A stretch of 64,000 nt of DNA. Source: Tistrella mobilis KA081020-065 (GTDB lineage Bacteria; Pseudomonadota; Alphaproteobacteria; Tistrellales; Tistrellaceae). The notes under the pieces are model-generated. The model saw only the letters and a program-made list of their open reading frames with translations, made no database searches and was not told the origin of the DNA. Position 1 is the stretch's first letter; every line of letters begins with the position of its first letter. The position numbers and the translations under genes are program-made. This document shows positions 46,849 through 55,327 of this stretch, piece after piece. The stretch spans positions 997,001 through 1,061,000 of the forward strand of contig NC_017958.1 in assembly GCF_000264455.2 (NCBI RefSeq). Reading direction: 5' to 3'.

Positions 46849-48435
46849 ATGTCGATGTCGCGGCCCCGCCGCATTCTGCGCCGCCTGGTTCGCCGGCGCA
46901 TCTGCCTGAGGGATGCCGGCATCATCGCCGTGGTCATGGTCGTGGCCGGCTATTTGGCGGTCGCCTTCGACCTGTTCGAAGCAAGTGAACATGCCGCCGA
47001 CACGGCGACCGCAATGCTGGAACTCGACGAGGCGCTGGCGCTGGGGGTGCTGCTGGCGCTGATCATGCTGGGGGTGGCGCTGCGCCAGTACCGGGAGCAG
47101 AGCCGCGAGATCGCCCGCCGTCGCGCGGCGGAAACCGAGGCCCGGCGCCTGGCCTATCAGGATCCGCTGACCGGCCTTGCCAACCGGCGCCGCTTCGAGG
47201 AGCGCCTCGCGGCGGCGATCGCCGCTCCGCCGGCCGCGGGCGCCACCCACGGCCTGTTCCTGCTGGACCTGAACGGCTTCAAACAGGTCAACGACGTTTA
47301 TGGCCACGGCACCGGCGACGAGGTGCTGATGGTGGTCGCCAACCGCCTGATGGGCGCGGTGCGCGACAGCGACCTGGTCGCCCGGCTGGGTGGCGACGAA
47401 TTCGCCGTGCTCGCCCCGCATCTGATGGGGCCGGAAGCCGCGACCAGCGTGGCGCTGCGCCTGACCCGCGCCTTCGCCGACCCGATCGCCAGCGGCCGCG
47501 GCCGGCACGATGTCGGCACCGGCATCGGTATCGCCCTGCTGCCTCAGGATGCCGGGGATCCGGTCGAGGCCCTCCGGCGTGCCGATGTGGCGCTCTATCG
47601 CGCCAAGACCGAGCGCCGCACCGCTTTCCGCTTCTTCGAGAGCCAGATGGACGATGCGGTCCGCCAGCGCGAGGCGCTGGAGATCGACCTCAGGGCGGCT
47701 GTGGCCAAAGGCGGGCTCGACCTGCTCTACCAGCCCTCGATCGAACTCGACACCGGCCGGGTGACGGGTTTCGAAGCGGTGATCAGCTGGCGGCATCCCG
47801 TCCATGGCGACATCCCGCCCGAACGCTTTCTGCCGATCGCCGAAGATACCGGCCTCATCCACGGTCTGGGCCGCTGGATGCTGGTCGAGGCCGCCCGCAC
47901 GGCGGCAGGCTGGCCCGCCGACGTTCTGCTGTCGGTCGACCTGCTGCCGGGGCAGGTGAAGGATCCGGCCTTCGCCGCCGATGCGCAGGGCATCCTGGCC
48001 GAAGCCGGGCTGCCGGCATCGCGGGTCGAGTTCGACATCGCCGAAAGCACGCTCGTCGGCGATCCGGATGCCGTCCGCGCCCTGGTCGGCGATCTGAGGG
48101 CCGCGGGTGCGCGGGTGGCGCTGGCCAATTTCGGCACCGGCTATTCCAGCCTCTACCATCTGCGCGATCTGGAGCTGGACCGGGTCAAGATCGACCGCAG
48201 TTTCATCCAGCGGATCGACGAGGCGGAGACCGCCCGGCTGGTGCAGGCCCTGGCCGGGCTGGGCGGCGGGCTGGGGCTCGACGTCGGCGCCGAGGGGCTT
48301 GGCACGAACAGCAGCGCCGCCGCAGATCGCTTGAGGGCCAGCGGGATCCGCAACGCCTCCACCCGCGGGCAGAGCGTGACGGCTGCCGAAAGCCTGGGCA
48401 TGATCGGGGCCACAGCCACCCCGCCCACCGCCTGA
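46849..48435 (+). CDS. GGDEF diguanylate cyclase with degenerate EAL domain
   Basis: 528 aa. Two membrane segments at about residues 22-45 and 60-85 flank a short loop. GGDEF lies at about residues 100-260 with an intact active-site L-G-G-D-E-F near 181 and D-P-L-T-G-L-A-N-R-R near its start. The EAL domain (about 280-520) has lost its catalytic set: E-A-V for E-A-L near 307, A-N-F-G-T-G where D-D-F-G-T-G is needed near 425, and the usual N-L-S Asn replaced. It is therefore probably a cyclase with a regulatory EAL remnant. AAAGGAGG upstream of 46849 fixes the start. Confidence 0.9.
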   Translation: MSMSRPRRILRRLVRRRICLRDAGIIAVVMVVAGYLAVAFDLFEASEHAADTATAMLELDEALALGVLLALIMLGVALRQYREQSREIARRRAAETEARRLAYQDPLTGLANRRRFEERLAAAIAAPPAAGATHGLFLLDLNGFKQVNDVYGHGTGDEVLMVVANRLMGAVRDSDLVARLGGDEFAVLAPHLMGPEAATSVALRLTRAFADPIASGRGRHDVGTGIGIALLPQDAGDPVEALRRADVALYRAKTERRTAFRFFESQMDDAVRQREALEIDLRAAVAKGGLDLLYQPSIELDTGRVTGFEAVISWRHPVHGDIPPERFLPIAEDTGLIHGLGRWMLVEAARTAAGWPADVLLSVDLLPGQVKDPAFAADAQGILAEAGLPASRVEFDIAESTLVGDPDAVRALVGDLRAAGARVALANFGTGYSSLYHLRDLELDRVKIDRSFIQRIDEAETARLVQALAGLGGGLGLDVGAEGLGTNSSAAADRLRASGIRNASTRGQSVTAAESLGMIGATATPPTA

Positions 48436-48455
48436 CAGCCGGAGCCCGCGCCCCC

Positions 48456-48956
48456 ATGTTCGACGCCGCCCCCATCGACACCGACGCGACCCCCAAGCCC
48501 GAGCTGTACCGCCTGCTCGCTCGCCAGCTCGACGCCCTGATCGCGGGCGAGCGCGACCCGGTGGCCAATGCCGCCAACATGTCGGCCCTGATCTGGATGT
48601 CGCTACCCGGCCTGAACTGGGCCGGCTTCTACTTCCTGAAAAGCCCCGACGAACTGGTGCTCGGTCCCTTCCAGGGCCGGCCGGCCTGCGTGCGCATCGC
48701 CCGCGGCCGCGGCGTCTGCGGCACCGCGGTCGCCGAAGGCCGTACCCAGCTGGTCGAAGACGTCCACGCCTTCCCCGGCCACATCGCCTGCGACGCCGCC
48801 TCGGCTTCGGAAATCGTCGTGCCGCTGATCCGCGACGGCCGGATCCTGGGTGTGCTCGACCTGGACAGCCCCCACCCCGCCCGCTTCGACACCGAGGACC
48901 AGGCCGGCTTGGAACGCCTGGCTGCGATCTGGGTGGCGGGGAGCGATTGCGCCTGA
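48456..48956 (+). CDS. msrC: Free methionine-(R)-sulfoxide reductase, GAF fold
   Basis: 166 aa single GAF domain. The conserved Cys residues of fRMsr are present: R-P-A-C-V-R-I-A-R-G-R-G-V-C-G-T-A (about residues 73-90) and H-I-A-C-D-A-A-S-A-S-E-I-V-V-P (about 109-123). The enzyme reduces free Met-R-sulfoxide in the cytoplasm using thioredoxin-type reductants. It starts 20 bases after the GGDEF gene and may share its transcript. Confidence 0.93.
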   Translation: MFDAAPIDTDATPKPELYRLLARQLDALIAGERDPVANAANMSALIWMSLPGLNWAGFYFLKSPDELVLGPFQGRPACVRIARGRGVCGTAVAEGRTQLVEDVHAFPGHIACDAASASEIVVPLIRDGRILGVLDLDSPHPARFDTEDQAGLERLAAIWVAGSDCA

Positions 48957-48969
48957 GCGGATGATCGCC

Positions 48970-49005
48970 GCCGGGGGAGAAAGGCTCACTGCCGCCTCCC
49001 CCGGC
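48970..49005. terminator. Hairpin between convergent msrC and MFS genes
   Basis: GCCGGGGGAG (48970-48979) and CTCCCCCGGC (48996-49005) form a perfect 10-bp stem with a 16-base loop. No T-run follows on either strand, so a bidirectional terminator role is only likely from position. Confidence 0.4.
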
Positions 49006-49011
49006 CATGCG

Positions 49012-50664
49012 TCACCGGAACAGCACCAGCGCCTTGTCGAGGGTGATCCACACCCCCCAGAGGATCGGCAGGCCGACGGCGGCCCAGGCGAGGGGGGCGC
49101 GGGTGTCGATGCCGCCGCGGCCGATGCCGAACGAGCCCTCATGCGCGGCATCCACCGGGCGGAGCTTCGCCTGGATCTCGGCCAGTTCCGTCCTGCCGAT
49201 GAACCAGCGCTCGGCCAGCGGCCGGATCGCCAGGTTGCAGAGGAAGCCCGCCGCCAGCATCGCCGCCAGCACGATCATGATCGTGTCGTAGATCTGGGGC
49301 CGCGGCACGCCGGCGGCGATCTGGGCGTCGCGCATATAGGCGACCACCAGCGGCCCCAGAATGCCCGCGGTCGACCAGGCGGTGAGCAGGCGACCGTGGA
49401 TGGCGCCGACGAACTGGGTGCCGAAGATGTCGGCCAGATAGGCAGGGATGGTCGCGAAGCCGCCGCCATACATCGAGGCGATGACGCAGAAGGCGAGCAC
49501 GAACAGCGCCAGCGCATGGCCGCCCGCCAGCATCGGTGCCGCCAGATAGAGGCCGGCCCCCAGCACGAAGAAGATCGCATAGGTGGCCTTGCGGCCCAGA
49601 TGATCCGACAGCGAGGCCCAGAAGAAGCGGCCGCCGATGTTGAACAGCGAGATCAGCCCCACGAAGCCGGCAGCGATCGCCGCGGCCGAGAGTTTCTGCT
49701 GCTCGTCGAAGTCCAGGAAGCCGACATCGGGGGCACCGACCAGCGCGCCGCCGAAGATTTCCTGCAGCATGGGTGCCGCCACGCCGATGATGCCGATGCT
49801 GGCCGAGACGTTCAGGCACAGCACCGCCCAGATCAGCCAGAATTGCGGCGTCTTATGGGCGTCGCGCAGATGGACATGGCCATGGGTGATCATGGCCTTC
49901 GACGCCGGCTTCGGCGTCCAGCCATCGGGCCGCCAGCCGGCCGGCGGCACGCGGTAGCCGAAGGCCCCCGCCAGCATGAACACCAGATAGATCGCGCCCA
50001 GCGCCAGGAAGGTTTCCCATACCCCCACCGAATCAGGCGTGCGAAAGTGGTTCATCATCATGTTGGCGAGCGGGCTGCCGATCATCGCACCGCCGCCGAA
50101 GCCCATGATCGCCATGCCCGTGGCCATGCCGCGCCGGTCGGGGAACCATTTGATCAGGGTCGAGACCGGCGAGATGTAGCCGAGGCCCAGACCGACACCG
50201 CCGATCACGCCCGAGCCCAGCCACATCAGCCAGAGCTGATGGCTGGCGATGCCCAGCGCCGACACCGCCATGCCGCCGCACCAGCAGATCGCGGCCACGA
50301 CGCCGGCCTTGCGCGGCCCCGCCCGTTCCAGCCAGCCGCCGAAGGCTGCGGCCGAGGTTCCGAGCACCACGAAGAACAGGGTATAGATCCAGACCAGATC
50401 GCTGATCCGCCAGTCGCAGCTGGTGGTGGTCAGCGCCGACAAGAGCGTGAGATCGGCGCAGGCGACCGGCTGGGTCACGCCGATCGCACGCGACAGCGGC
50501 AGCCAGAAGACGCTGAACCCATAGGCCATGCCGATGCAGAGATGAATGGCAAGCGCCGCCGGCGGCACCAGCCAGCGATTGAAGCCCGGACGGGCGATGA
50601 TGCGTTCGCGATCGAGCAGCCCGGGGCGGGCGCCCGGGCCGTCGGTGGCGGCGATCTGAACCAT
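49012..50664 (-). CDS. MFS transporter, oxalate/formate antiporter (OFA) family
   Basis: 550 aa with 12 hydrophobic segments. The N-terminal G-M-A-Y-G-F-S-V-F-W-L-P-L segment, the long loop between the first two helices that carries two Cys, and G-G-V-G-L-G-L-G-Y-I-S-P-V-S-T-L-I-K-W-F-P-D-R-R-G fit OFA-family anion exchangers. Substrate is probably a small carboxylate. The Met at 50664 is chosen because GGGAGGA lies upstream; a longer frame to 50763 has a Pro/Arg-rich start. A LysR gene lies 248 bases upstream on the same strand. Confidence 0.9.
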   Translation of the reverse strand: MVQIAATDGPGARPGLLDRERIIARPGFNRWLVPPAALAIHLCIGMAYGFSVFWLPLSRAIGVTQPVACADLTLLSALTTTSCDWRISDLVWIYTLFFVVLGTSAAAFGGWLERAGPRKAGVVAAICWCGGMAVSALGIASHQLWLMWLGSGVIGGVGLGLGYISPVSTLIKWFPDRRGMATGMAIMGFGGGAMIGSPLANMMMNHFRTPDSVGVWETFLALGAIYLVFMLAGAFGYRVPPAGWRPDGWTPKPASKAMITHGHVHLRDAHKTPQFWLIWAVLCLNVSASIGIIGVAAPMLQEIFGGALVGAPDVGFLDFDEQQKLSAAAIAAGFVGLISLFNIGGRFFWASLSDHLGRKATYAIFFVLGAGLYLAAPMLAGGHALALFVLAFCVIASMYGGGFATIPAYLADIFGTQFVGAIHGRLLTAWSTAGILGPLVVAYMRDAQIAAGVPRPQIYDTIMIVLAAMLAAGFLCNLAIRPLAERWFIGRTELAEIQAKLRPVDAAHEGSFGIGRGGIDTRAPLAWAAVGLPILWGVWITLDKALVLFR

Positions 50665-50912
50665 GGCGTCGAATTCCTCCCCAGCGACGCGGATCTGCGG
50701 GGGGCCCGGCTGCCCTGGCACAGCGGGGAAACGGGCTGGCGATGCGCGATGGCGCGCACCCACGACCCGTCATCCGGCCCCGACATGCCGACCGATCTGC
50801 CTGAAAGCTTCCCCGCCCGGTGGTGGTGGCCTTTCCAGCCTCTTTCACCTCCGGTCGAACAACGCTGGGTCATCCCGCGCCCCGGATCAAATCGAAACGA
50901 ATGAACGTTTAA

Positions 50913-51839
50913 TCACCGTCCTCTATCAACCCGGGCGTTTTCCCGGGCGAAATCCCGCTCGAAATCCGCACCCCGCAGACAGGCGAGCAGGGCCGCGGCC
51001 ATGGGCGACGGCGGGTCGCGATCCGACAGCACCAGCCCGACCGACTGGGTATGGACCGGATCGACCAGATCGATCGAGACCAGATCGGGCGTCGCCCCCA
51101 GCACATGCAGAAACGTATGGGGCACGATGCTCGACCAGCCGCCCTGGCGGATATGGGCGCAGACCCCGAGGAAAGAATTGCTCACAACGGGCGCATCCAC
51201 CGTCACCCCCAGCCCGGAAGCGACCTTGTTCAGGATCCGGCGGTTCTGCATGTCCTCGCTGAGCAGGCAGAGCGTCTGGGTGAAGGCCTCGGCCCAGCCC
51301 AGCCGGTCGCGGCCCGCGAAGGGGTGATCGGGGCCGGTCACGAAGACATAGCGTTCACGATAGAGCGGCAGCAGCCGGCAATGCTCCGGCGGCTCGTTCT
51401 CCAGATAGGTAAGGCCGCCATCCAGCTCGAAGGCGTCGAGCCCGCGTTGGATGGCGCGGGAGGTGAGCGACTGAATGGCGATGCGCGCGGCGGGATGAGC
51501 GGCCATGAAGCGTGCGCTCAGAAACGCGACCGAGGGCATCGCCGCCGGGATCACCCCCAGCCGGAGGGTGCCGGTCAACCCGCTGCCGCCGCCCAGATCC
51601 TCGCGCAGGCTGTCGTAATCGCGCAGGATCTGGCGGGCCCAGACCAGCAGCTTCTCGCCCTCGGCGGTCAGCCCGGTGAAGCGGTGGCCGCGCACCACCA
51701 GCCGGACCTCCAGATCCTGCTCAAGCTTGCGGATCGCGGCCGACAGGGTGGGCTGGGTGATGTTGCAGCGCGCCGCCGCCCGGGCGAAATGCTTCTCGCC
51801 GGCGAGGGTCACGAAATAGGAGAGATGACGGACGAGCAT
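50913..51839 (-). CDS. LysR-family transcriptional regulator
   Basis: 308 aa. The HTH is at residues 1-60: L-S-Y-F-V-T-L-A-G-E-K-H-F-A-R-A-A-A-R-C-N-I-T-Q-P-T-L-S split by normal spacing, with L-E-Q-D-L-E-V-R-L-V as the linker start. The effector domain is normal length. Its position ahead of the OFA transporter gene suggests it controls that gene, as similar LysR proteins do near formate or oxalate genes. Confidence 0.92.
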   Translation of the reverse strand: MLVRHLSYFVTLAGEKHFARAAARCNITQPTLSAAIRKLEQDLEVRLVVRGHRFTGLTAEGEKLLVWARQILRDYDSLREDLGGGSGLTGTLRLGVIPAAMPSVAFLSARFMAAHPAARIAIQSLTSRAIQRGLDAFELDGGLTYLENEPPEHCRLLPLYRERYVFVTGPDHPFAGRDRLGWAEAFTQTLCLLSEDMQNRRILNKVASGLGVTVDAPVVSNSFLGVCAHIRQGGWSSIVPHTFLHVLGATPDLVSIDLVDPVHTQSVGLVLSDRDPPSPMAAALLACLRGADFERDFARENARVDRGR

Positions 51840-51942
51840 GGCGGATGGCCTCCGGCGGGGGCGCCCGGGTCAGCCATCCGACACTATCATATCAAGGTTG
51901 ATGCGCCCATCTTCCGCACACCCTGCAGACGAGCCGCCCCGC

Positions 51943-53376
51943 CTATACCCGGCCCGGCAAGCGCAGGGCCACGAACATGGCGGTCAGGCCGAAGCCCGCC
52001 ATCACCATCAGGGTGATCGCGAAGGCCTCCATGGTCTGGCCGGGCAGCGCCGCCTCGGCGGTTTCCAGCACCACCGCCAGGATGGCGACACCGACCGCGC
52101 CGCCGAACTGGCGCCCGACATTCAGGGCCGCCGCCCCCTGCGCCACCTGGCTTTCGCCCAAGAGCCGGAGCCCACCGGCCGAGAGGGCCGGCATCACCAG
52201 GGCCAGCGACATCCGCCCGAAGGCCATGATGCCGGCGATCACCCAGAAACCGGCCGAGAATTCGGCCCAGGTGATCAGCACCGCATGCAGCGCGAAGCAG
52301 CCGAGGCCGATCATGACCTGCGGCCGGGCCGGCATCCGGTCCGCCAGACGTCCGGCGATCGGGAACATCATCGCCATGGCGAAACCGCCGGGAGCCATGG
52401 CCAGCCCCACCTCGGCCGGGCTCATGCCCCGGGCGGTTTCCAGCAGCAGCGGCAGCAGATAGGTGGAGCCGAACAGGCCGAGGCCGAGCGTCATGGAACA
52501 GAGCGCCGCCGCGGCAAAGCCCGGCGCGCGATAGATCTTCAGATCCATCAGCGGCCGGGTCACCCGCCTTTCCCAGGCGAGGAAGGCCGCCGCCGCCGCC
52601 ACGCACAGCACCACCAGCCCCAGAACCGGCAGCGACACCCAGCCCTGCGACTTGCCCAGGCTCAACACCCCGATCAGCGAGACGAGCGCGGTTGCAAGCA
52701 GCACGAAGCCCAGCCCGTCGAACCGGCCCCCCGCCCCGGCCGGCCGGGCATCGGGCAGAGCCTTCATGGCCAGCCCCATGCCGACCAGGCAGACCGGGAT
52801 CGCCACGAAGAAGACCGACCGCCAGCCGGCGAATTCGACCAGCGCGCCGCCCAGGCTGGGCGCCAGCGCCGGTGCCAGCACCACGCCCAGGCCGTAGAGA
52901 CCCATGGCGGCGCCGCGCTTGTCGGGCGGATACATGCGGAAGATGACCACCATCGCCAACGGCTGGATCATGCCGGCCGCGGAGCCCTGGATCACCCGGG
53001 CGGCGATGGCGGCATGAGCACCGGGCGCAAAGCCACCGAGCAGGGCCGCACCGACGAAGACCGCGATCGCCAGGATGTAGAGCTTGCGAAAACCCAGCCG
53101 CCCCATCATCCAGGGCGCCACGGGCATGGCGATGGTGTTGGCGGCCAGAAAGCCGGTGGAGAGGCCCTGGGCAACCGTATGGCCGACGCCCATATCGGCC
53201 ATGAAGGTGGCGAGCGCCACATTGATCAGCGTGGCCGAGAGCACGGTGGCGATGGTGCCGCACATCAGCGCCGCGATGGCGAGCCGACGTTCGGTCGCCG
53301 TGATCGCGGGGCCTGCGGTCACGGCGGGTTCGGGCAGCCGCGTCTCGTCGTCGGATCCGTCGCGGGGGGCCGTCAC
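51943..53376 (-). CDS. DHA2-family (EmrB-like) MFS multidrug efflux transporter
   Basis: 477 aa with about 14 hydrophobic segments. Signature motifs include the N-terminal I-A-T-V-L-S-A-T-L-I-N-V-A-L, motif A-like M-G-R-L-G-F-R-K and the motif C-like G-L-G-V-V-L-A-P-A-L-A-P-S-L-G-G of drug antiporters. The start is a GTG with GGGAGG upstream that overlaps the MarR gene's stop, so expression is coupled to its repressor. No EmrA partner is adjacent; TolC-type genes at 57.6 kb are separate. Confidence 0.92.
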   Translation of the reverse strand: MTAPRDGSDDETRLPEPAVTAGPAITATERRLAIAALMCGTIATVLSATLINVALATFMADMGVGHTVAQGLSTGFLAANTIAMPVAPWMMGRLGFRKLYILAIAVFVGAALLGGFAPGAHAAIAARVIQGSAAGMIQPLAMVVIFRMYPPDKRGAAMGLYGLGVVLAPALAPSLGGALVEFAGWRSVFFVAIPVCLVGMGLAMKALPDARPAGAGGRFDGLGFVLLATALVSLIGVLSLGKSQGWVSLPVLGLVVLCVAAAAAFLAWERRVTRPLMDLKIYRAPGFAAAALCSMTLGLGLFGSTYLLPLLLETARGMSPAEVGLAMAPGGFAMAMMFPIAGRLADRMPARPQVMIGLGCFALHAVLITWAEFSAGFWVIAGIMAFGRMSLALVMPALSAGGLRLLGESQVAQGAAALNVGRQFGGAVGVAILAVVLETAEAALPGQTMEAFAITLMVMAGFGLTAMFVALRLPGRV

Positions 53377-53906
53377 CGGGCACCTCCCTGATCGTCATCG
53401 GCAGCCGCGGCCCCCGCCAGCAGACGGTCGGTGCGGGCCTGGATCATGTCGAGCAGGGCCAGCGCCTCGACGATGCGCTCTTCGGGCACGTCGCCCAGCA
53501 GATCGTCGCGCACCTCGGTGATCGCCTGGCTGATCGTCCGGGTGGCCGGGGCGGCATTCGGCCCCAGCCGGATCACCTTGCGCCGGCGGTCGTCGGGATC
53601 GGCGCAGCGCGTCACCAGCCCGTCCGCCTCCAGCCGGTCCAGCAGCCGCACCAGGGTCGGTGCCTCGATCGCCAGACGCTCGGCCAGTTCCCGCTGGGTC
53701 AGGGCGCGGGGCTCGGTCGCCACCACATTCATCACCCGCCAGCGCGACTGCGTCAGATTATGCGGTGCAAGGCGCTGGTCGAGCAGCGCCCGCCAGCTGC
53801 GCGCCAGCCGCGCGACGGTCCAGCCCAGGCGCGCCCTGGGCGGCGCGTCCGGACCGGTGGTGGGAACGGGAACGGCGGAATTGACCGGATCGATGACGGG
53901 CAGCAT
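53373..53906 (-). CDS. MarR-family transcriptional regulator
   Basis: 177 aa winged-helix protein: L-T-Q-S-R-W-R-V-M, then T-Q-R-E-L-A-E-R-L-A-I-E-A-P-T-L-V-R-L-L-D-R-L-E recognition helix and the wing D-P-D-D-R-R-R-K. It overlaps the efflux gene and likely represses the pair. An inverted repeat lies directly upstream. Confidence 0.92.
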   Translation of the reverse strand: MLPVIDPVNSAVPVPTTGPDAPPRARLGWTVARLARSWRALLDQRLAPHNLTQSRWRVMNVVATEPRALTQRELAERLAIEAPTLVRLLDRLEADGLVTRCADPDDRRRKVIRLGPNAAPATRTISQAITEVRDDLLGDVPEERIVEALALLDMIQARTDRLLAGAAAADDDQGGAR

Positions 53907-53937
53907 GACCTGCAGGGCCTCATGGAACGAACGAGAC

Positions 53938-53974
53938 CGTTAGCCTAGCAAATCATTCCATTAGGTCACTAACG
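53938..53974. promoter_or_regulatory. Candidate MarR operator and promoter
   Basis: CGTTAG (53938-53943) and CTAACG (53969-53974) are exact inverted copies flanking an AT-rich core with an inner CCTA...TAGG pair. It is the only AT-rich segment upstream of the MarR gene and should contain the promoter. Confidence 0.5.
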
Positions 53975-54018
53975 TTCCTGGTGCAGCCCTGGCCCGCGCG
54001 CCGGTCAAGGCCACCCGA

Positions 54019-54056
54019 TCAGGCCCCACTCAGTCAGGCCCCACTCAGTCAGGCCC
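54019..54056. repeat. 15-bp tandem repeat at the end of the IclR gene
   Basis: TCAGGCCCCACTCAG occurs at 54019 and 54034, with a third partial copy from 54049. The IclR stop codon falls in the third copy. Confidence 0.85.
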
Positions 54057-54954
54057 GCATGCGGTTCCGCGCCCGAAGCGCCAGATCCCGCGCGCCCGGC
54101 GACTGGGTGCGGCCCAGCTGCTGTTCGATCCGCTCCCGCTCTCGCTGCAGCAGGGCGACCAGCTGGGCGCGGCGCTCGGGCGTCATCCGGCTGTCGATCG
54201 CGGCGATGCTCAACGCCGCCTCGGGTTCCCCGCGCCGGTTCAGGATCGGCACGGCCACGGCGCTCATTCCCGCCACGATCAGCCCGTCATTGAACGCATA
54301 GCCCTGGCTGCGGGTCTGGTCGACCAGGGTCAGCAGGCGCTGGGGCTCGAAGCGCGGCGCGTAGGAATTCACCCGCCCGGCATTCACGTCGATGATCGAG
54401 CGAACCTCGTTCAGATCGGGCTGGAAGGCGAGCAGCGCCAGGCTGCCGGCGCCCACGCCCAGCGGCCGCCGGTCGCCCACCGCGAGCGTCAGCGTGCGGA
54501 TCGGGAAGGCGCCTTCCTGCCGCTCCACGCAGATCGCATCGAAGCCGGAGCGGACCGAAAGATAGGCGGTATCGCCCGAGGCTTCGGCGATGCGCAGTAC
54601 CGCCGGGGCCGCGATCTTGCGGATGCCGAAGCGTTCTGCCGCAACCGAGCCCAGCGCAAAGGTCTCCACCCCCAGATGATAGCGGCGGCTGCCCGGGTCC
54701 TGGTCGACCAGGCCTTCGCGCATCAGCACCAGCAGCAGGCGGCGCACGGTCGGCTTGTTCAGGCCGCTGTCGGCGACCACGTCGACCAGCCGCGCCCCGC
54801 CGGCATCGCGCCGGGCCAGAATGCGCAACAGGCTGATCGCACGTTCCACCGACTGGGTTCCGGTGGGGGCGGCAGGCGCCGCGGCGGGGACCGCGGGTCC
54901 ACGGCGGGCGGGGGCGGCACCACGGGCGGGTGCGCCCGTCAGGGTCTCGGGCAT
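54049..54954 (-). CDS. IclR-family transcriptional regulator
   Basis: 301 aa. An Ala/Pro-rich N-terminus of about 30 residues precedes the winged HTH (about 35-95: S-V-E-R-A-I-S-L-L-R-I-L, L-N-K-P-T-V-R-R-L-L) and the IclR effector domain with P-I-L-N-R-R-G-E-P. GGAGGAA ten bases before the ATG at 54954 fixes the start. It is divergent from the second AcoAB-like operon and its candidate operators lie between them. Confidence 0.92.
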   Translation of the reverse strand: MPETLTGAPARGAAPARRGPAVPAAAPAAPTGTQSVERAISLLRILARRDAGGARLVDVVADSGLNKPTVRRLLLVLMREGLVDQDPGSRRYHLGVETFALGSVAAERFGIRKIAAPAVLRIAEASGDTAYLSVRSGFDAICVERQEGAFPIRTLTLAVGDRRPLGVGAGSLALLAFQPDLNEVRSIIDVNAGRVNSYAPRFEPQRLLTLVDQTRSQGYAFNDGLIVAGMSAVAVPILNRRGEPEAALSIAAIDSRMTPERRAQLVALLQRERERIEQQLGRTQSPGARDLALRARNRMRA

Positions 54955-55045
54955 GGTGACACGTTTCCTCCGGTGGTCTCCGGGCTGCCTTCGAACGGGC
55001 CGCTCACGGGGAAGGTCGCGAGGGTGCGCCAAGTCGTCCACGATG

Positions 55046-55060
55046 GTCCACTATGTGGAC
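55046..55060. promoter_or_regulatory. Candidate IclR operator 1
   Basis: GTCCACTATGTGGAC is a perfect inverted repeat (6 + 3 + 6). It lies between the two divergent genes, near the IclR gene, and resembles the 15-bp palindromes bound by IclR proteins. Confidence 0.5.
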
Positions 55061-55090
55061 GTCTTGCCGATCCTCTTGCAGAATGATGTC

Positions 55091-55133
55091 TCTGTTACGT
55101 CGATTTGACAACGTAACAGATGATTTGTAGCTT
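55091..55133 (+). promoter_or_regulatory. Promoter with flanking 10-bp inverted repeat, second E1 operon
   Basis: TCTGTTACGT (55091-55100) and ACGTAACAGA (55111-55120) are perfect inverted copies. The ten-base spacer ends in TTGACA (55105-55110), a consensus -35; 17 bases later TAGCTT (55128-55133) can serve as -10. A regulator bound to the repeat would cover the -35, so it is probably an operator-promoter unit. Confidence 0.6.
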
Positions 55134-55153
55134 GGTCTTGAGCGAAAAGCCAA

Positions 55154-55194
55154 TCCACATGATGGACCGGATAGAAAGGTCCGCATGAAGGACC
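55154..55194. promoter_or_regulatory. Repeated TCC-R-CATGA-W-GGACC elements in the leader
   Basis: TCCACATGATGGACC (55154-55168) and TCCGCATGAAGGACC (55180-55194) are related 15-base, imperfectly palindromic sequences 26 bases apart, downstream of the promoter. They share TCC...GGAC with operator 1 and may be further sites of the same regulator. Confidence 0.4.
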
Positions 55195-55327
55195 CCGCCG
55201 GGAGCAACACCGGCACACGCTCAGGGCGCAGGGTCCCCCCGCGCCGCCTGGATAACGAGCAGAACATGCTGCCCGGCCTGCGTCGCCCCAGACGCGGGCC
55301 AAGGGCGCTTCCGGGGAGGAAAAACCG

